A DNA stretch of 64,000 nucleotides, taken from Dorea sp. AM10-31. GTDB lineage: Bacteria > Bacillota > Clostridia > Lachnospirales > Lachnospiraceae. A model generated the notes under the pieces. The model worked only from the letters and a program-made list of their open reading frames with translations. It was not told where the DNA came from and searched no databases. The stretch covers positions 20,712-84,711 of the forward strand of contig NZ_QTUV01000010.1 in the NCBI RefSeq assembly GCF_003435815.1. The letters run 5' to 3'. The position numbers and the translations under genes were made by a program. Positions 1-9,095 of this stretch are shown here, piece after piece. Each line of letters begins with the position of its first letter. The first letter of the stretch is position 1.

Positions 1-800
1 AATAATTTTGCGAGAAGACGTTCATTTACTTCAATTACATCATCTACGTCAACAAAAGAAAGCTCCATATCAATTTGTGTAAATTCCGGCTGACGGTCTG
101 CTCTTAAGTCCTCATCACGGAAACATTTTGCAATCTGGAAATAACGGTCACATCCGGAACACATCAAAAGCTGTTTGAAAAGCTGTGGTGACTGCGGGAG
201 TGCATAAAAATGTCCCTGATGCACACGGCTTGGTACAAGATAATCTCTTGCTCCTTCCGGTGTACTCTTGATCAGGATCGGAGTCTCAATCTCCATAAAT
301 CCTTCTTCTGCGAGAAACTGACGGGTTAATGTCGCAACTTTGCTTCGCATCATCAGGTTCCTCTGCATATCCGGTCTTCTCAGATCCAGATATCTGTATT
401 TCAGACGAATCTCTTCTTTTGTCTTTGAATTTTCTTCAATCTGGAACGGTGGTGTCTCAGACTCGGAAAGTACACGTAATTCTTCCGGAATGATCTCAAT
501 CTCTCCGGTTGCCAGATTTTTATTAACTGCGCCGGAACGTTTTTCCACTTTACCTACAACAGCTACTACATATTCCGAACGAAGCTTCGCGGCCTTTTCG
601 ATCAGCGCTGCATCCGTCTTGCCTTCTTCGCATACAACCTGAATGATTCCGGAACGGTCTCTGACGTCAATAAATACGAGACCTCCTTTGTTACGGTTTT
701 TCTGTACCCAGCCCATGATTGTCACAGTTTCACCTGCATTCGCTGCAGATAACTCGGCACATCTATGAGTTCTTTTTAATCCCTGCATTGATTCTGCCAT
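1..800 (-). CDS. aspS: aspartyl-tRNA synthetase, C-terminus cut by window edge
   Basis: Charges tRNA-Asp with aspartate in the cytoplasm. The first 266 residues are visible, from [17 protein letters not shown] at position 800. They hold the N-terminal OB-fold anticodon-binding domain ([20 protein letters not shown], about residues 30-50) and the start of the class II catalytic core, including the motif 2 region ([18 protein letters not shown]). The start is supported by an AGGAG Shine-Dalgarno sequence just upstream. The gene lies 27 bp downstream of hisS on the same strand, so the two synthetase genes are probably co-transcribed. The remainder of the protein lies before base 1. I cannot tell from the fragment whether the enzyme is discriminating or non-discriminating. 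Confidence 0.97.
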   Translation of the reverse strand, partial: MAESMQGLKRTHRCAELSAANAGETVTIMGWVQKNRNKGGLVFIDVRDRSGIIQVVCEEGKTDAALIEKAAKLRSEYVVAVVGKVEKRSGAVNKNLATGEIEIIPEELRVLSESETPPFQIEENSKTKEEIRLKYRYLDLRRPDMQRNLMMRSKVATLTRQFLAEEGFMEIETPILIKSTPEGARDYLVPSRVHQGHFYALPQSPQLFKQLLMCSGCDRYFQIAKCFRDEDLRADRQPEFTQIDMELSFVDVDDVIEVNERLLAKL

Positions 801-827
801 GATCCTTCTCCTTTTCTTCTCTATATT

Positions 828-2084
828 CTACAGACGGTCTGCGTAGCAGTCTACAATATCTGCATAGCCTTCCCCTGTAAGTTGTTCTTTCTGGAACTTC
901 TTGTTTTTCTTCATATTGACGATCAGTACCTGTTTTCCTTCTTCTCTGTCTTTTTTCGCCATTGCAAGTACTTTTAACATACTTTCTTTTGGAAGCTTCT
1001 TCTCCAGAAGGTATGCCTTTTTCTCTTTTGCTGCCGGAACTTTGTATCCATTTTCCAGAAGCAGCATAACGATTCTCTCAAATCCGATAGAGAATCCGCA
1101 TGCCGGCGTATCCTGTCCGGTAAATTTACCGATCATCCTATCGTATCTTCCGCCACCTGCTACGGAACCTCCGAAGTCATCCATTGTTACTTCAAAGATT
1201 GTTCCTGTATAATAAGACTGTCCACGCACCAGTGTCGGTGTAAATTTCAGATTAAATTCGCACTCTTTTGCCTCTTCCACACTTGACATGATCAGTTCCA
1301 TACTCTGTGCAGTCTCCTCCGGCAGATATTCTCCTAACTTTTCTTTCAGATAATGGATTCCTGTTACATCTGCGCTTACTTCATCAAAAAGTTTCAGATA
1401 TGTCTCTACGTTTTCTTTTGCATAGCCCATCTCGATCAGCTCATTTTCTACACCTTCTGCACCGATCTTGTCCATCTTATCTAAAATAATGAAAACTTCA
1501 TCGTAATCTTCCTCTTTGAATCCGCTGTATGCAGCCATTGCTCTTAAAATTCCACGATCATTGATACAAACTGTAAAATTCTTGAAATCCAGCTTGCCAA
1601 GCATTGCTGTTGTCGCAAGGATCAACTCGATCTCTGCCAGTGCAGATGCTTCACCTAAAATATCAATATCACACTGCATAAACTGACGAAAACGTCCTTT
1701 CTGCGGACGGTCAGCTCTCCATACATTACCAATCTGCAGCGCCTTGAAAGGTGCCGGAAGCTCATTGGAATGGTTAGCATAATATCTTGCAAGCGGAACT
1801 GTCAGATCATAACGCAGACCTCCGTCTGCCAGATCATTTTCCTCTTTTGCCTGATCAATCTTTAACTTCTCGCCTCTCTTCATAATCTTGAAGATCAGCT
1901 TCTCATTATCTCCGCCCTGCTTGCTGCACAGATTTTCAATATGCTCTACACATGGTGTCTCCATTGACGTAAATCCAAAACTCTTGTAAGTTTTTTTAAT
2001 AAGACCGATCAGATAATCACGGATCTCCATCTCTGCAGGAAGGATGTCCTTCATGCCGGTAACCGGTTTCTTCTTTAATGCCAT
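828..2084 (-). CDS. hisS: histidyl-tRNA synthetase
   Basis: Class II synthetase that attaches histidine to tRNA-His. The 418 residues match the usual family length of about 420. Motif 2 and the histidine-specific signature (GGGRYDRMIGKF) are present, followed by a C-terminal anticodon-binding domain. An ATG exists at 2090, but the AGGAG Shine-Dalgarno sequence is only one base from it and sits at proper spacing from the ATG at 2084, so 2084 is preferred. The start overlaps the end of hemZ by about 10 bp, which implies translational coupling. The order hemZ-hisS-aspS is common in Lachnospiraceae. Confidence 0.97.
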   Translation of the reverse strand: MALKKKPVTGMKDILPAEMEIRDYLIGLIKKTYKSFGFTSMETPCVEHIENLCSKQGGDNEKLIFKIMKRGEKLKIDQAKEENDLADGGLRYDLTVPLARYYANHSNELPAPFKALQIGNVWRADRPQKGRFRQFMQCDIDILGEASALAEIELILATTAMLGKLDFKNFTVCINDRGILRAMAAYSGFKEEDYDEVFIILDKMDKIGAEGVENELIEMGYAKENVETYLKLFDEVSADVTGIHYLKEKLGEYLPEETAQSMELIMSSVEEAKECEFNLKFTPTLVRGQSYYTGTIFEVTMDDFGGSVAGGGRYDRMIGKFTGQDTPACGFSIGFERIVMLLLENGYKVPAAKEKKAYLLEKKLPKESMLKVLAMAKKDREEGKQVLIVNMKKNKKFQKEQLTGEGYADIVDCYADRL

Positions 2085-3487
2085 AGCCATTCTCCTTTTC
2101 GTTCTATCATTTCATCAATCCTCTGGATATACGCGTCGATTGCTTTTACATTCTCCAGCCGAATCAGATTTGTTTCTTTTTTCTTTTTGCTGCCCTGTAC
2201 CGGCACCGGGTTCTTTAATACGATCTTCGTCGATGCGCCTGCACCTGCAGCGATAATGGATTGTTTTTCTTCCATAATAAGTATATTGTAAATTCCGGCT
2301 TTGTCAACCTTTGCATAACCTACATTTTCAAAATTTCCGGCAATATTCTTCTGCCGGTACAAATAATATGGCAAAAGTCCCATCTCTTTTGCCACGCGTC
2401 TTGCTTCATCTACCATCTCTTTTGTATCTGGGCCGACAGAAGGTTTTTCATCAGACCGTCCCATCTTTGCAGCACGCTTGATTGCAAGAGAATGTACTGT
2501 CAGGCTGTCCGGTTCCAGTTCTTTAATCTGTGAAAGCGTATCTTCCATATCCGCAAGTGTCTCACCCGGAAGTCCTGCGATCAAATCCATATTAATATTG
2601 TCAAATCCAAGACTTCTTGCCGTATGATATGCATCACGGATCTGTGAAACAGTATGTTTTCTGCCAATCAGATCCAGCGTTTTCTGCTGCATTGTCTGTG
2701 GATTAATAGAAATCCTGCTGATTCCATGCTCCGCAATTACCTGTAGCTTTTCCGGTGTAATACTATCCGGTCTGCCAGCCTCTACGGTATATTCCAGAAG
2801 ATACTCTCTTGAAAAATATGTATCGATACAGTCTAACAGTCTCTTCAACTGTCCGGCAGTTAGTGTAGTCGGTGTACCTCCGCCAATATAAATCGTATTT
2901 AATTTCTTCTCCACGGATACCTTTCCGATGTAAGCAAGTTCTTTGCACAGTGCATCTAAATATGCTTCCACACTGTCTTTCCAGTCAAACAGTGCGCCTG
3001 AGCTAAAGGAACAGTAGCTACAGACACTTGGGCAAAATGGAATTCCGACATACAGACTGTATCCATTTTCATAATCCAGTCTGTCAAGTAATTCTTTCTC
3101 CCGGTTTGCGATTTCCCATGCAAGAATAGTTTTCTCTTCACTCGCCAAATTTTCTTTTTGAAACCACTGGACAAAAGCGCTTTTATCCATTCCTTCCTCC
3201 AGTTTTTTCATAGCGATTTTTGTCGGACGCACTCCGGTAAGGACACCCCACGCAAGGGAACGTCCGGTTATTTCTTTCAGTTTTCTGTATAATGCACGAT
3301 CAAGTTCCTTCTTTGTCAGTTCTTTTTCTCTGGAAATGGCAAGCCTGCTTCCATCCGGGAGAACCGCCTCTACATAATTAGAGGCTTTTTCGTCCACCCG
3401 GGCCACCATGTTCCCGGCTGGATAAAAAGCCTTCATAATATGATACGCATTATACGTGTATGATTCGTTACAACATATAATTTCCAT
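2075..3487 (-). CDS. hemZ: radical SAM coproporphyrinogen dehydrogenase-like HemZ
   Basis: HemN/HemZ-family radical SAM protein. In the family these enzymes oxidatively decarboxylate coproporphyrinogen III without oxygen. The iron-sulfur ligand motif CPSVCSYC (Cx3Cx2C) lies near residue 165, followed by the glycine-rich SAM segment YIGGGTPTTL. The long N-terminal region before the radical SAM core is typical of HemZ rather than HemN. ATGs occur at 3502, 3490 and 3487; the GGGAG Shine-Dalgarno sequence favours one of the two inner ones. No other heme gene is visible nearby, and many clostridia keep hemZ without a full heme pathway, so the physiological substrate is uncertain. Confidence 0.9.
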   Translation of the reverse strand: MEIICCNESYTYNAYHIMKAFYPAGNMVARVDEKASNYVEAVLPDGSRLAISREKELTKKELDRALYRKLKEITGRSLAWGVLTGVRPTKIAMKKLEEGMDKSAFVQWFQKENLASEEKTILAWEIANREKELLDRLDYENGYSLYVGIPFCPSVCSYCSFSSGALFDWKDSVEAYLDALCKELAYIGKVSVEKKLNTIYIGGGTPTTLTAGQLKRLLDCIDTYFSREYLLEYTVEAGRPDSITPEKLQVIAEHGISRISINPQTMQQKTLDLIGRKHTVSQIRDAYHTARSLGFDNINMDLIAGLPGETLADMEDTLSQIKELEPDSLTVHSLAIKRAAKMGRSDEKPSVGPDTKEMVDEARRVAKEMGLLPYYLYRQKNIAGNFENVGYAKVDKAGIYNILIMEEKQSIIAAGAGASTKIVLKNPVPVQGSKKKKETNLIRLENVKAIDAYIQRIDEMIERKGEWLWH

Positions 3488-3507
3488 CATCTTTTCTCCC
3501 ATCCATC

Positions 3508-4128
3508 TTACACATATGGATTGTGTGTTTTCTCATGTCCGATCATCGTCTCTCCCATATGACCCGGGTACACATGTGTCTCATCCGGTAAAAGGAATAA
3601 TTTTTCTCTTACAGAACGGACGATCGCCGATGTGCTGCTGTTTTCAAAATCTGTACGTCCGACAGAATTCTGGAATAGCGTATCACCGCTGAACAGCACA
3701 TTCTCAGATTCTACATAGTAACAGCAACATCCCATCGTATGACCCGGTGTGTGGAGCACCCGGAAATCATATCCGGCAAATGTAAGAACGTCTCCGTCCT
3801 TCACAGTCTTCGCTCCGGCAAATGTATAACCATTGGTATAAGTCAATGACTGGTTCAGTCTTGCATCCGTCAAAAGATCCGCATCATGTTCTTCTACATA
3901 GACAGGAACATCATAAACTTTCTTAAAATCATCAATCCCCATTATATGGTCAAAATGTGCATGTGTCAGCAGAATTGCTTCCACCGTAATATTCTCTTCT
4001 TCGATATAATTCTTCAGAGCTCGCGGAAAAGCAGCCAGATCAATAATGACCGCATGCTTTGTCTCTTCATTTATCACAAGATAACAATTCGTGCTGATAA
4101 TACCTGTTACAAATTTTTCTATTTTCAT
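3508..4128 (-). CDS. MBL-fold hydrolase, glyoxalase II-like
   Basis: Metallo-beta-lactamase-fold hydrolase of the YcbL/glyoxalase II group, about 206 residues. The zinc-binding motif THAHFDH (HxHxDH), the second histidine in HTPGHTMG and the aspartate in FSGDTLF are all present. Glyoxalase II hydrolyses acyl-glutathione thioesters, but clostridia usually lack glutathione, so the real substrate is unknown. The ORF extends to 4155, but MKIEKFVTGIISTNCYL at 4128 is the usual family start and clears the relA stop. It lies between relA and hemZ on the same strand, probably in one operon. Confidence 0.88.
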   Translation of the reverse strand: MKIEKFVTGIISTNCYLVINEETKHAVIIDLAAFPRALKNYIEEENITVEAILLTHAHFDHIMGIDDFKKVYDVPVYVEEHDADLLTDARLNQSLTYTNGYTFAGAKTVKDGDVLTFAGYDFRVLHTPGHTMGCCCYYVESENVLFSGDTLFQNSVGRTDFENSSTSAIVRSVREKLFLLPDETHVYPGHMGETMIGHEKTHNPYV

Positions 4129-4135
4129 TCCAGTT

Positions 4136-6478
4136 TTACCCCGTCGTTCTTTCAATATCGATCACGCCCTCGATCTGGCGCAGTTTCTTCACAATATGCT
4201 CTAATTCGTCTCTGCCATGAACAATAAATCCTGTCTCGATCGTCGCAGTTCCCTGCTTGCTTGTACGCACATTCATAGATTTGACATCCACATCTGCCTC
4301 TGTAAAGATCTTGGACATCTCCATTAAAAATCCCTGTCTGTCATGTGCATACATCTTGATCTCTGCAAGGTACTGTCCGGTCGCTTCCTGTGTAACGTCA
4401 CTTTCCCATTCAGCATCAATCAGTCTTGCACGTTCAGATTCTGTCAGATGAATCATATTGATACAGTCTGTCCTGTGGATAGATAATCCTCTTCCACGTG
4501 TAACAAAACCAACAATCTCATCACCCGGAACCGGATTACAGCATCTGGAAAAACGAACTGCAACATCATCTATCCCCTTAACCACAATTCCACTCTTGGA
4601 TTTGGCAATGTGCACTTTATTCTTGGACGCTTCCGCAACCTTCTCCAGTACACTCTCATCGGTAAGCTCCTGCTTGTGTTCCTTGCTGTATTCTTCTACC
4701 AGTCGATTTACAACCTGTCCTTCTTTTAGGCCTCCATGACCAATCGCCGCAAGCACAGAATCCCAATCTTTGAAACCATATTTTCTCTGTACCGTCTCCT
4801 GGTATTTCATATTCGTAATATGGGAAACATTGATGGATTTGGCTTTACAGTAAGCAACGATCATCTCTTTTCCTTTTATGATATTGCTCTCTTTAAACTC
4901 CTTCTTGAACCATTGATTGATCTTGTTCTTCGCCTGTGTACTCTTAACGATATTCAGCCAGTCACGACTCGGTCCTTTGGAGTTCTGGGATGTCAGTATC
5001 TCAATACGGTCACCGTTCTGGATCTTATAGTCTATATTTACAAGTTTACCGTTGACTCTGGCACCGACCATCTTATTACCGACAGCACTATGAATCGCAT
5101 AAGCGAAATCAATCGGTGTTGATCCGTTCGGAAGGTTTTTGACATCTCCCTGCGGTGTAAAGCAATAAACATCTTCCGCAAACAGATCCAGATCTCCTTT
5201 GATCAGATTCAAGAACTCTCTGTTATCTGACATATCTCTCTGCCATTCCAGAATCTGACGAAGCCAGCTTAACTTCTCTTCTTCCTGTGCCTCCACACTC
5301 TTCTTGCCATCGTTGGATTCCTTATATTTCCAGTGTGCTGCGATACCATACTCTGCTGTCTTATGCATCTCAACCGTACGGATCTGTATCTCAAATGGCT
5401 GTCCCACAGAACTCATCAGTGTCGTATGTAGCGACTGGTACATGTTTGGTTTTGGCATTGCAATATAATCCTTGAAACGTCCCGGAATCGGTGTATACAT
5501 CTCATGGATGACACCAAGCGCCGCATAACAGTCCTTCACAGAATCTACAATAATACGGACTGCAAACAAATCGTAGATCTGATCTACGGTCTTGTCCTGA
5601 TTGACCATCTTCTTATAAATACTGAAGAAATGCTTGACACGTCCGTTCACTTCACATTTGATATTGGCATTCTTCATATGTGTCGATACTTCCTGAACGA
5701 TCTGATCTACAAATTCTTCACGTTCTGTTTTTCTTGCATTGATCTGATTCACCAGATCAAAAAAGACTTCCGGCTGTGAATATTTGAGTGCCAGGTCATC
5801 CAGCTCAGTCTTGATCTTGGAAATACCAAGTCTCTGGGCGATTGGTGCATATATATCCATCGTCTCTTTTGCTTTTTCCTTCTGCTTTGCAGGAGTCATA
5901 AACTGCAGTGTCCGCATGTTATGCAGACGGTCAGCCAATTTGATAATGATAACACGGATGTCTTTTGCCATGGCAAGAAACATCTTACGGAGATTCTCCG
6001 CCTGTACTTCCAGTTTATCGGAAGAATAGGATAATCGTCCGAGTTTTGTAACTCCATCTACAAGAAGTGCTACTTCATCTCCAAATTCACGTTTGATATC
6101 TTCTTCTGTATATTTTGTATCCTCTACGACATCATGTAACATTCCTGCTGCAATCGTCTCTTTATCCATCTCCAGATTTGCCAGAATGATCGCAACCCAG
6201 AGCGGATGCACAATATATGGTTCTCCGGACTTACGGCACTGGTCTCCGTGTGCCTCTTTCGCCAGAGCATATGCTTTTTCAATCATACTGACATCCGTAG
6301 ACGGATGGTACTTCCGGATACGGGCAATTAACATGTCATACAGCTCGTCCGGGTTCTCATACTCACCCGGCTTCTTAATCCCATGACCATCCACAACATC
6401 CAGCCCTTTTGTAAGATCTTTGGTAAGAGTGCTTGCCGCAATCTTATTATCCAATGACTCATACGTTGTCTTTGACAT
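4136..6478 (-). CDS. relA: bifunctional (p)ppGpp synthetase/hydrolase, RelA/SpoT family
   Basis: Makes and degrades the stringent-response alarmone (p)ppGpp. At 780 residues it is a full-length long RSH protein. The hydrolase HD motif HDVVEDT is at residues 115-121, so hydrolase activity is expected. The synthetase domain carries the YQSLHTT segment near residue 350. A TGS domain follows (VYCFTPQGDVKNLPNGST), then the conserved RCCNPVPGD element, and a C-terminal ACT domain ends at residue 780. The neighbours apt and recJ upstream match the apt-relA order conserved in Firmicutes. Confidence 0.97.
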   Translation of the reverse strand: MSKTTYESLDNKIAASTLTKDLTKGLDVVDGHGIKKPGEYENPDELYDMLIARIRKYHPSTDVSMIEKAYALAKEAHGDQCRKSGEPYIVHPLWVAIILANLEMDKETIAAGMLHDVVEDTKYTEEDIKREFGDEVALLVDGVTKLGRLSYSSDKLEVQAENLRKMFLAMAKDIRVIIIKLADRLHNMRTLQFMTPAKQKEKAKETMDIYAPIAQRLGISKIKTELDDLALKYSQPEVFFDLVNQINARKTEREEFVDQIVQEVSTHMKNANIKCEVNGRVKHFFSIYKKMVNQDKTVDQIYDLFAVRIIVDSVKDCYAALGVIHEMYTPIPGRFKDYIAMPKPNMYQSLHTTLMSSVGQPFEIQIRTVEMHKTAEYGIAAHWKYKESNDGKKSVEAQEEEKLSWLRQILEWQRDMSDNREFLNLIKGDLDLFAEDVYCFTPQGDVKNLPNGSTPIDFAYAIHSAVGNKMVGARVNGKLVNIDYKIQNGDRIEILTSQNSKGPSRDWLNIVKSTQAKNKINQWFKKEFKESNIIKGKEMIVAYCKAKSINVSHITNMKYQETVQRKYGFKDWDSVLAAIGHGGLKEGQVVNRLVEEYSKEHKQELTDESVLEKVAEASKNKVHIAKSKSGIVVKGIDDVAVRFSRCCNPVPGDEIVGFVTRGRGLSIHRTDCINMIHLTESERARLIDAEWESDVTQEATGQYLAEIKMYAHDRQGFLMEMSKIFTEADVDVKSMNVRTSKQGTATIETGFIVHGRDELEHIVKKLRQIEGVIDIERTTG

Positions 6479-6541
6479 ATTAACGCCTCCTTCCTCTGAT
6501 TTCTCTTTCCTTTATCTGTCTGTTCTACCTTATATTACGGA

Positions 6542-7066
6542 TTACTTGCCCGGATAGCAGATTACAGACTCTACGTCATATCCTTTCAGACGCTCACGGC
6601 CTTTGAGTCCTGCCAGTTCCATCAGGAATACTGCTTTCACTACAACACCGCCAAGTCCTTCGACCAGCTTGACCATCGCTTCATTCGTTCCTCCTGTTGC
6701 AATAAGATCGTCAATGATCACAACTTTTTGCCCTGGTTTAATCGCATCTCTGTGCATCTCCAGTTCGGCGCTTCCATATTCAAGATCATACTTGATTCCT
6801 ATGGTCTCGCATGGTAATTTGCCTTTTTTGCGGATTGGCACGAATGGCTTGTGTAAATTATATGCAATCGGAACACCGAAAATAAATCCCCTGGATTCCG
6901 GTCCAACAACGATATCAAAATCTAATTCTTTTAACTTCTCCTGCATCAGATCAATTGCCAAATGCAGTCCGTCTGCGTCCTGTAACACACTTGTTACATC
7001 ACGGAAGATGATACCTTCTTCCGGAAAATCCTCAATACTTCTTACATATTCTTCTATCTGTTTCAT
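6542..7066 (-). CDS. apt: adenine phosphoribosyltransferase
   Basis: Salvages adenine by joining it to PRPP to give AMP. The 174-residue protein contains the PRPP-binding signature VVIIDDLIATGGT and the typical N-terminal segment DFPEEGIIFRDVT. The ORF extends upstream to 7132, but GGAGA at good spacing selects the ATG at 7066 and gives the normal family length. It sits between recJ and relA on the same strand, a conserved Firmicutes arrangement. Confidence 0.97.
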   Translation of the reverse strand: MKQIEEYVRSIEDFPEEGIIFRDVTSVLQDADGLHLAIDLMQEKLKELDFDIVVGPESRGFIFGVPIAYNLHKPFVPIRKKGKLPCETIGIKYDLEYGSAELEMHRDAIKPGQKVVIIDDLIATGGTNEAMVKLVEGLGGVVVKAVFLMELAGLKGRERLKGYDVESVICYPGK

Positions 7067-7164
7067 AATGCATCTTCTCCGTTTCATGATAAAATACAAA
7101 ATTAGTATATCATTACTTGATATGATTTTCAAATAATTCTATAGATATTCACCTATGATCCCAT

Positions 7165-8967
7165 TTACCGATAATGCATCACTACAATCTGCAATGTTTT
7201 TCTGCCCAGATAATCGTTGATTTCCGGATAAAAGGTTGCCTGGATTGTCATCTGGCTTCTGCCGCCTGTAAGAAGCTCTGTTACTTCCTGTTTTCCATAT
7301 TTTTCCTCCAGGTAACCGATAAACTTCTCTACTTCACCAAAATAAACCGCATCCAATATGACATGCTCTGCATTTTCCAGACGCATTTTCAATACATTTT
7401 TGTTGCGTCCAAGAACCCTCGCGCTGCGTATTACCAGATTTTTTTCTGCAAATACCGGCTTGGTATTACCTTTACCGAATGGCTCCAGCAATTTGATCTC
7501 ATCGATAAACTTCGGCGATATCTTGGAAAATGGCAATTGCATATCAATTGTTATCTTTTCCGAAAGATCCTTCTCACTCAGCATACATTTCTCATTCAGT
7601 TTTCTGCGCAGCTTATCGATATTCTCCACCGGAAGGGACAGTCCCGCCGCCATCTTATGTCCACCATATTTATCCAGAAGTTCTTCACACTCATGAAGTT
7701 TCTCATACATATAATAAGCTTCAATCGATCTGCCGGAGCCTTTTGCTCCTTCTTTAGCGTCCGTGATAACAAAGACTGGCCTGTAGTATTTTTCCCGGAT
7801 CTTTCCTGCCACAATTCCCGCCAGACTCTCATGACATTCCGGCAGATACACTACCAGTACTTTATCTTCTTTTAATGTGGAGTGTTCTATATATTCAATC
7901 GCTTCTTTCACGGCTTTCGCAGTCAGATCTTTCCGGCTGTCATTCAGTGCCTTCAGATCTCCTGCCAGAACATCTGCTTCTTTTTTGTTCTTCGCCCGCA
8001 AAAGCTCCAGTGCGCGTTTTGCCGTATCCAGCCTTCCTCCGGCATTGAGACACGGTCCGATCACAAAACCGATATGATAGGAATTCAGCCGCTCCTTTTC
8101 AATTCCATTGCATTCCATAAGCGAACGCATCCCCGGATTGGCAGTCCGCTTTAGCATTTCAAGACCTTCCCGCACAAAGATCCGGTTTTCATCTTCCAGA
8201 TCCATCACATCACCAATCGTTGCCATTGCAACATTTTCTATAAGGTAATCGATATCATCCACATCATGTCCTGTCACCTCATACAATGCTTCCATCAACT
8301 TGTATGCAACTGTTGCTCCGCAGATCCCCTCATAAGGATAATTGCAGTCCGGCTGTTTCGGGTCAATGACTGCATCTGCCGGCGGAAGAATATATTTTCT
8401 TTTACCTTTATAAGTCATTTCCGCAGTCTGATCTTTTTCTTCCTGTTTTTGCTCATCTTCATAAGGCACTTCATGATGATCTGTTACGATCACAGTCATG
8501 CCAAGTTCTTTCGCATATGCGATCTCTTTCCTGGCGGCAATGCCATTGTCACAGGTGAGAATCGTATCGACTCCGGCACTTGCCGCCCGCTCGATCAGCT
8601 CATTGCTCAGACCGTAGCCATCTGTCATACGGTTTGGAATATCATAATCCACCTCTGCTCCCAGTCCTTCCAGTCCTTCCAGTAAAATATACGTTGCATT
8701 CACACCATCGATATCATAATCTCCGATCACACGTATTTTCTTCTTATCCGCAATCTTCTCTGTCAATATGTCAATGGCTCTGTTCATATCTTTTAACAGC
8801 ATGCCATCATACAGATCTGAAATCGTTCCATGAAGATACTTCTCCATCGCTTCCTCTCCTATGACATTCCGATTTCTGATCAGACTTACCAGTTGTTTAC
8901 TAATATGAAATTTTTCGCTCAGTTCCTCAAACTTTGCTCCTTTGCGAAGTAATACCCAGCGTTCCAT
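7165..8967 (-). CDS. recJ: single-stranded-DNA exonuclease RecJ
   Basis: 5'-3' single-strand exonuclease of recombination and repair. The 600 residues carry the DHH-family motifs GDYDIDG, TCDNGIAA and TDHHE in order in the N-terminal half, a DHHA1 domain with a GGHKMAAG segment, and a C-terminal OB-like domain. The ATG at 8967 is preceded by AAGGAGAAG. It is somewhat shorter than the Bacillus protein because it lacks a long C-terminal extension, but all metal-binding motifs are present. Confidence 0.95.
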   Translation of the reverse strand: MERWVLLRKGAKFEELSEKFHISKQLVSLIRNRNVIGEEAMEKYLHGTISDLYDGMLLKDMNRAIDILTEKIADKKKIRVIGDYDIDGVNATYILLEGLEGLGAEVDYDIPNRMTDGYGLSNELIERAASAGVDTILTCDNGIAARKEIAYAKELGMTVIVTDHHEVPYEDEQKQEEKDQTAEMTYKGKRKYILPPADAVIDPKQPDCNYPYEGICGATVAYKLMEALYEVTGHDVDDIDYLIENVAMATIGDVMDLEDENRIFVREGLEMLKRTANPGMRSLMECNGIEKERLNSYHIGFVIGPCLNAGGRLDTAKRALELLRAKNKKEADVLAGDLKALNDSRKDLTAKAVKEAIEYIEHSTLKEDKVLVVYLPECHESLAGIVAGKIREKYYRPVFVITDAKEGAKGSGRSIEAYYMYEKLHECEELLDKYGGHKMAAGLSLPVENIDKLRRKLNEKCMLSEKDLSEKITIDMQLPFSKISPKFIDEIKLLEPFGKGNTKPVFAEKNLVIRSARVLGRNKNVLKMRLENAEHVILDAVYFGEVEKFIGYLEEKYGKQEVTELLTGGRSQMTIQATFYPEINDYLGRKTLQIVVMHYR

Positions 8968-9037
8968 CTGCTTCTCCTTTAGTTCTCTTTTTTATAAACT
9001 GCCCTCCGCTTCTGACAGTCAGATGGCAGTAAGGAAA

Positions 9038-9070
9038 CAGCCACAACCATAGGATCTATGGTCATGGCTG
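9038..9070 (-). terminator. stem-loop after secDF
   Basis: A 33-base inverted repeat lies about 25 bp past the secDF stop. The arms are CAGCCAnnACCATAG and CTATGGTnnTGGCTG with a 3-base loop and one internal two-base mismatch. The T-run after it on the minus strand is short (TTTCC), so termination may be partial with readthrough into recJ. Confidence 0.6.
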
Positions 9071-9095
9071 CTTATGTTCTTATATCGGAACCGTA

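Noticed and set aside
6603..7136. Plus-strand ORF of 177 codons
   Set aside because: Antisense to apt, with low-complexity Ser/Ile composition and no ribosome-binding site.
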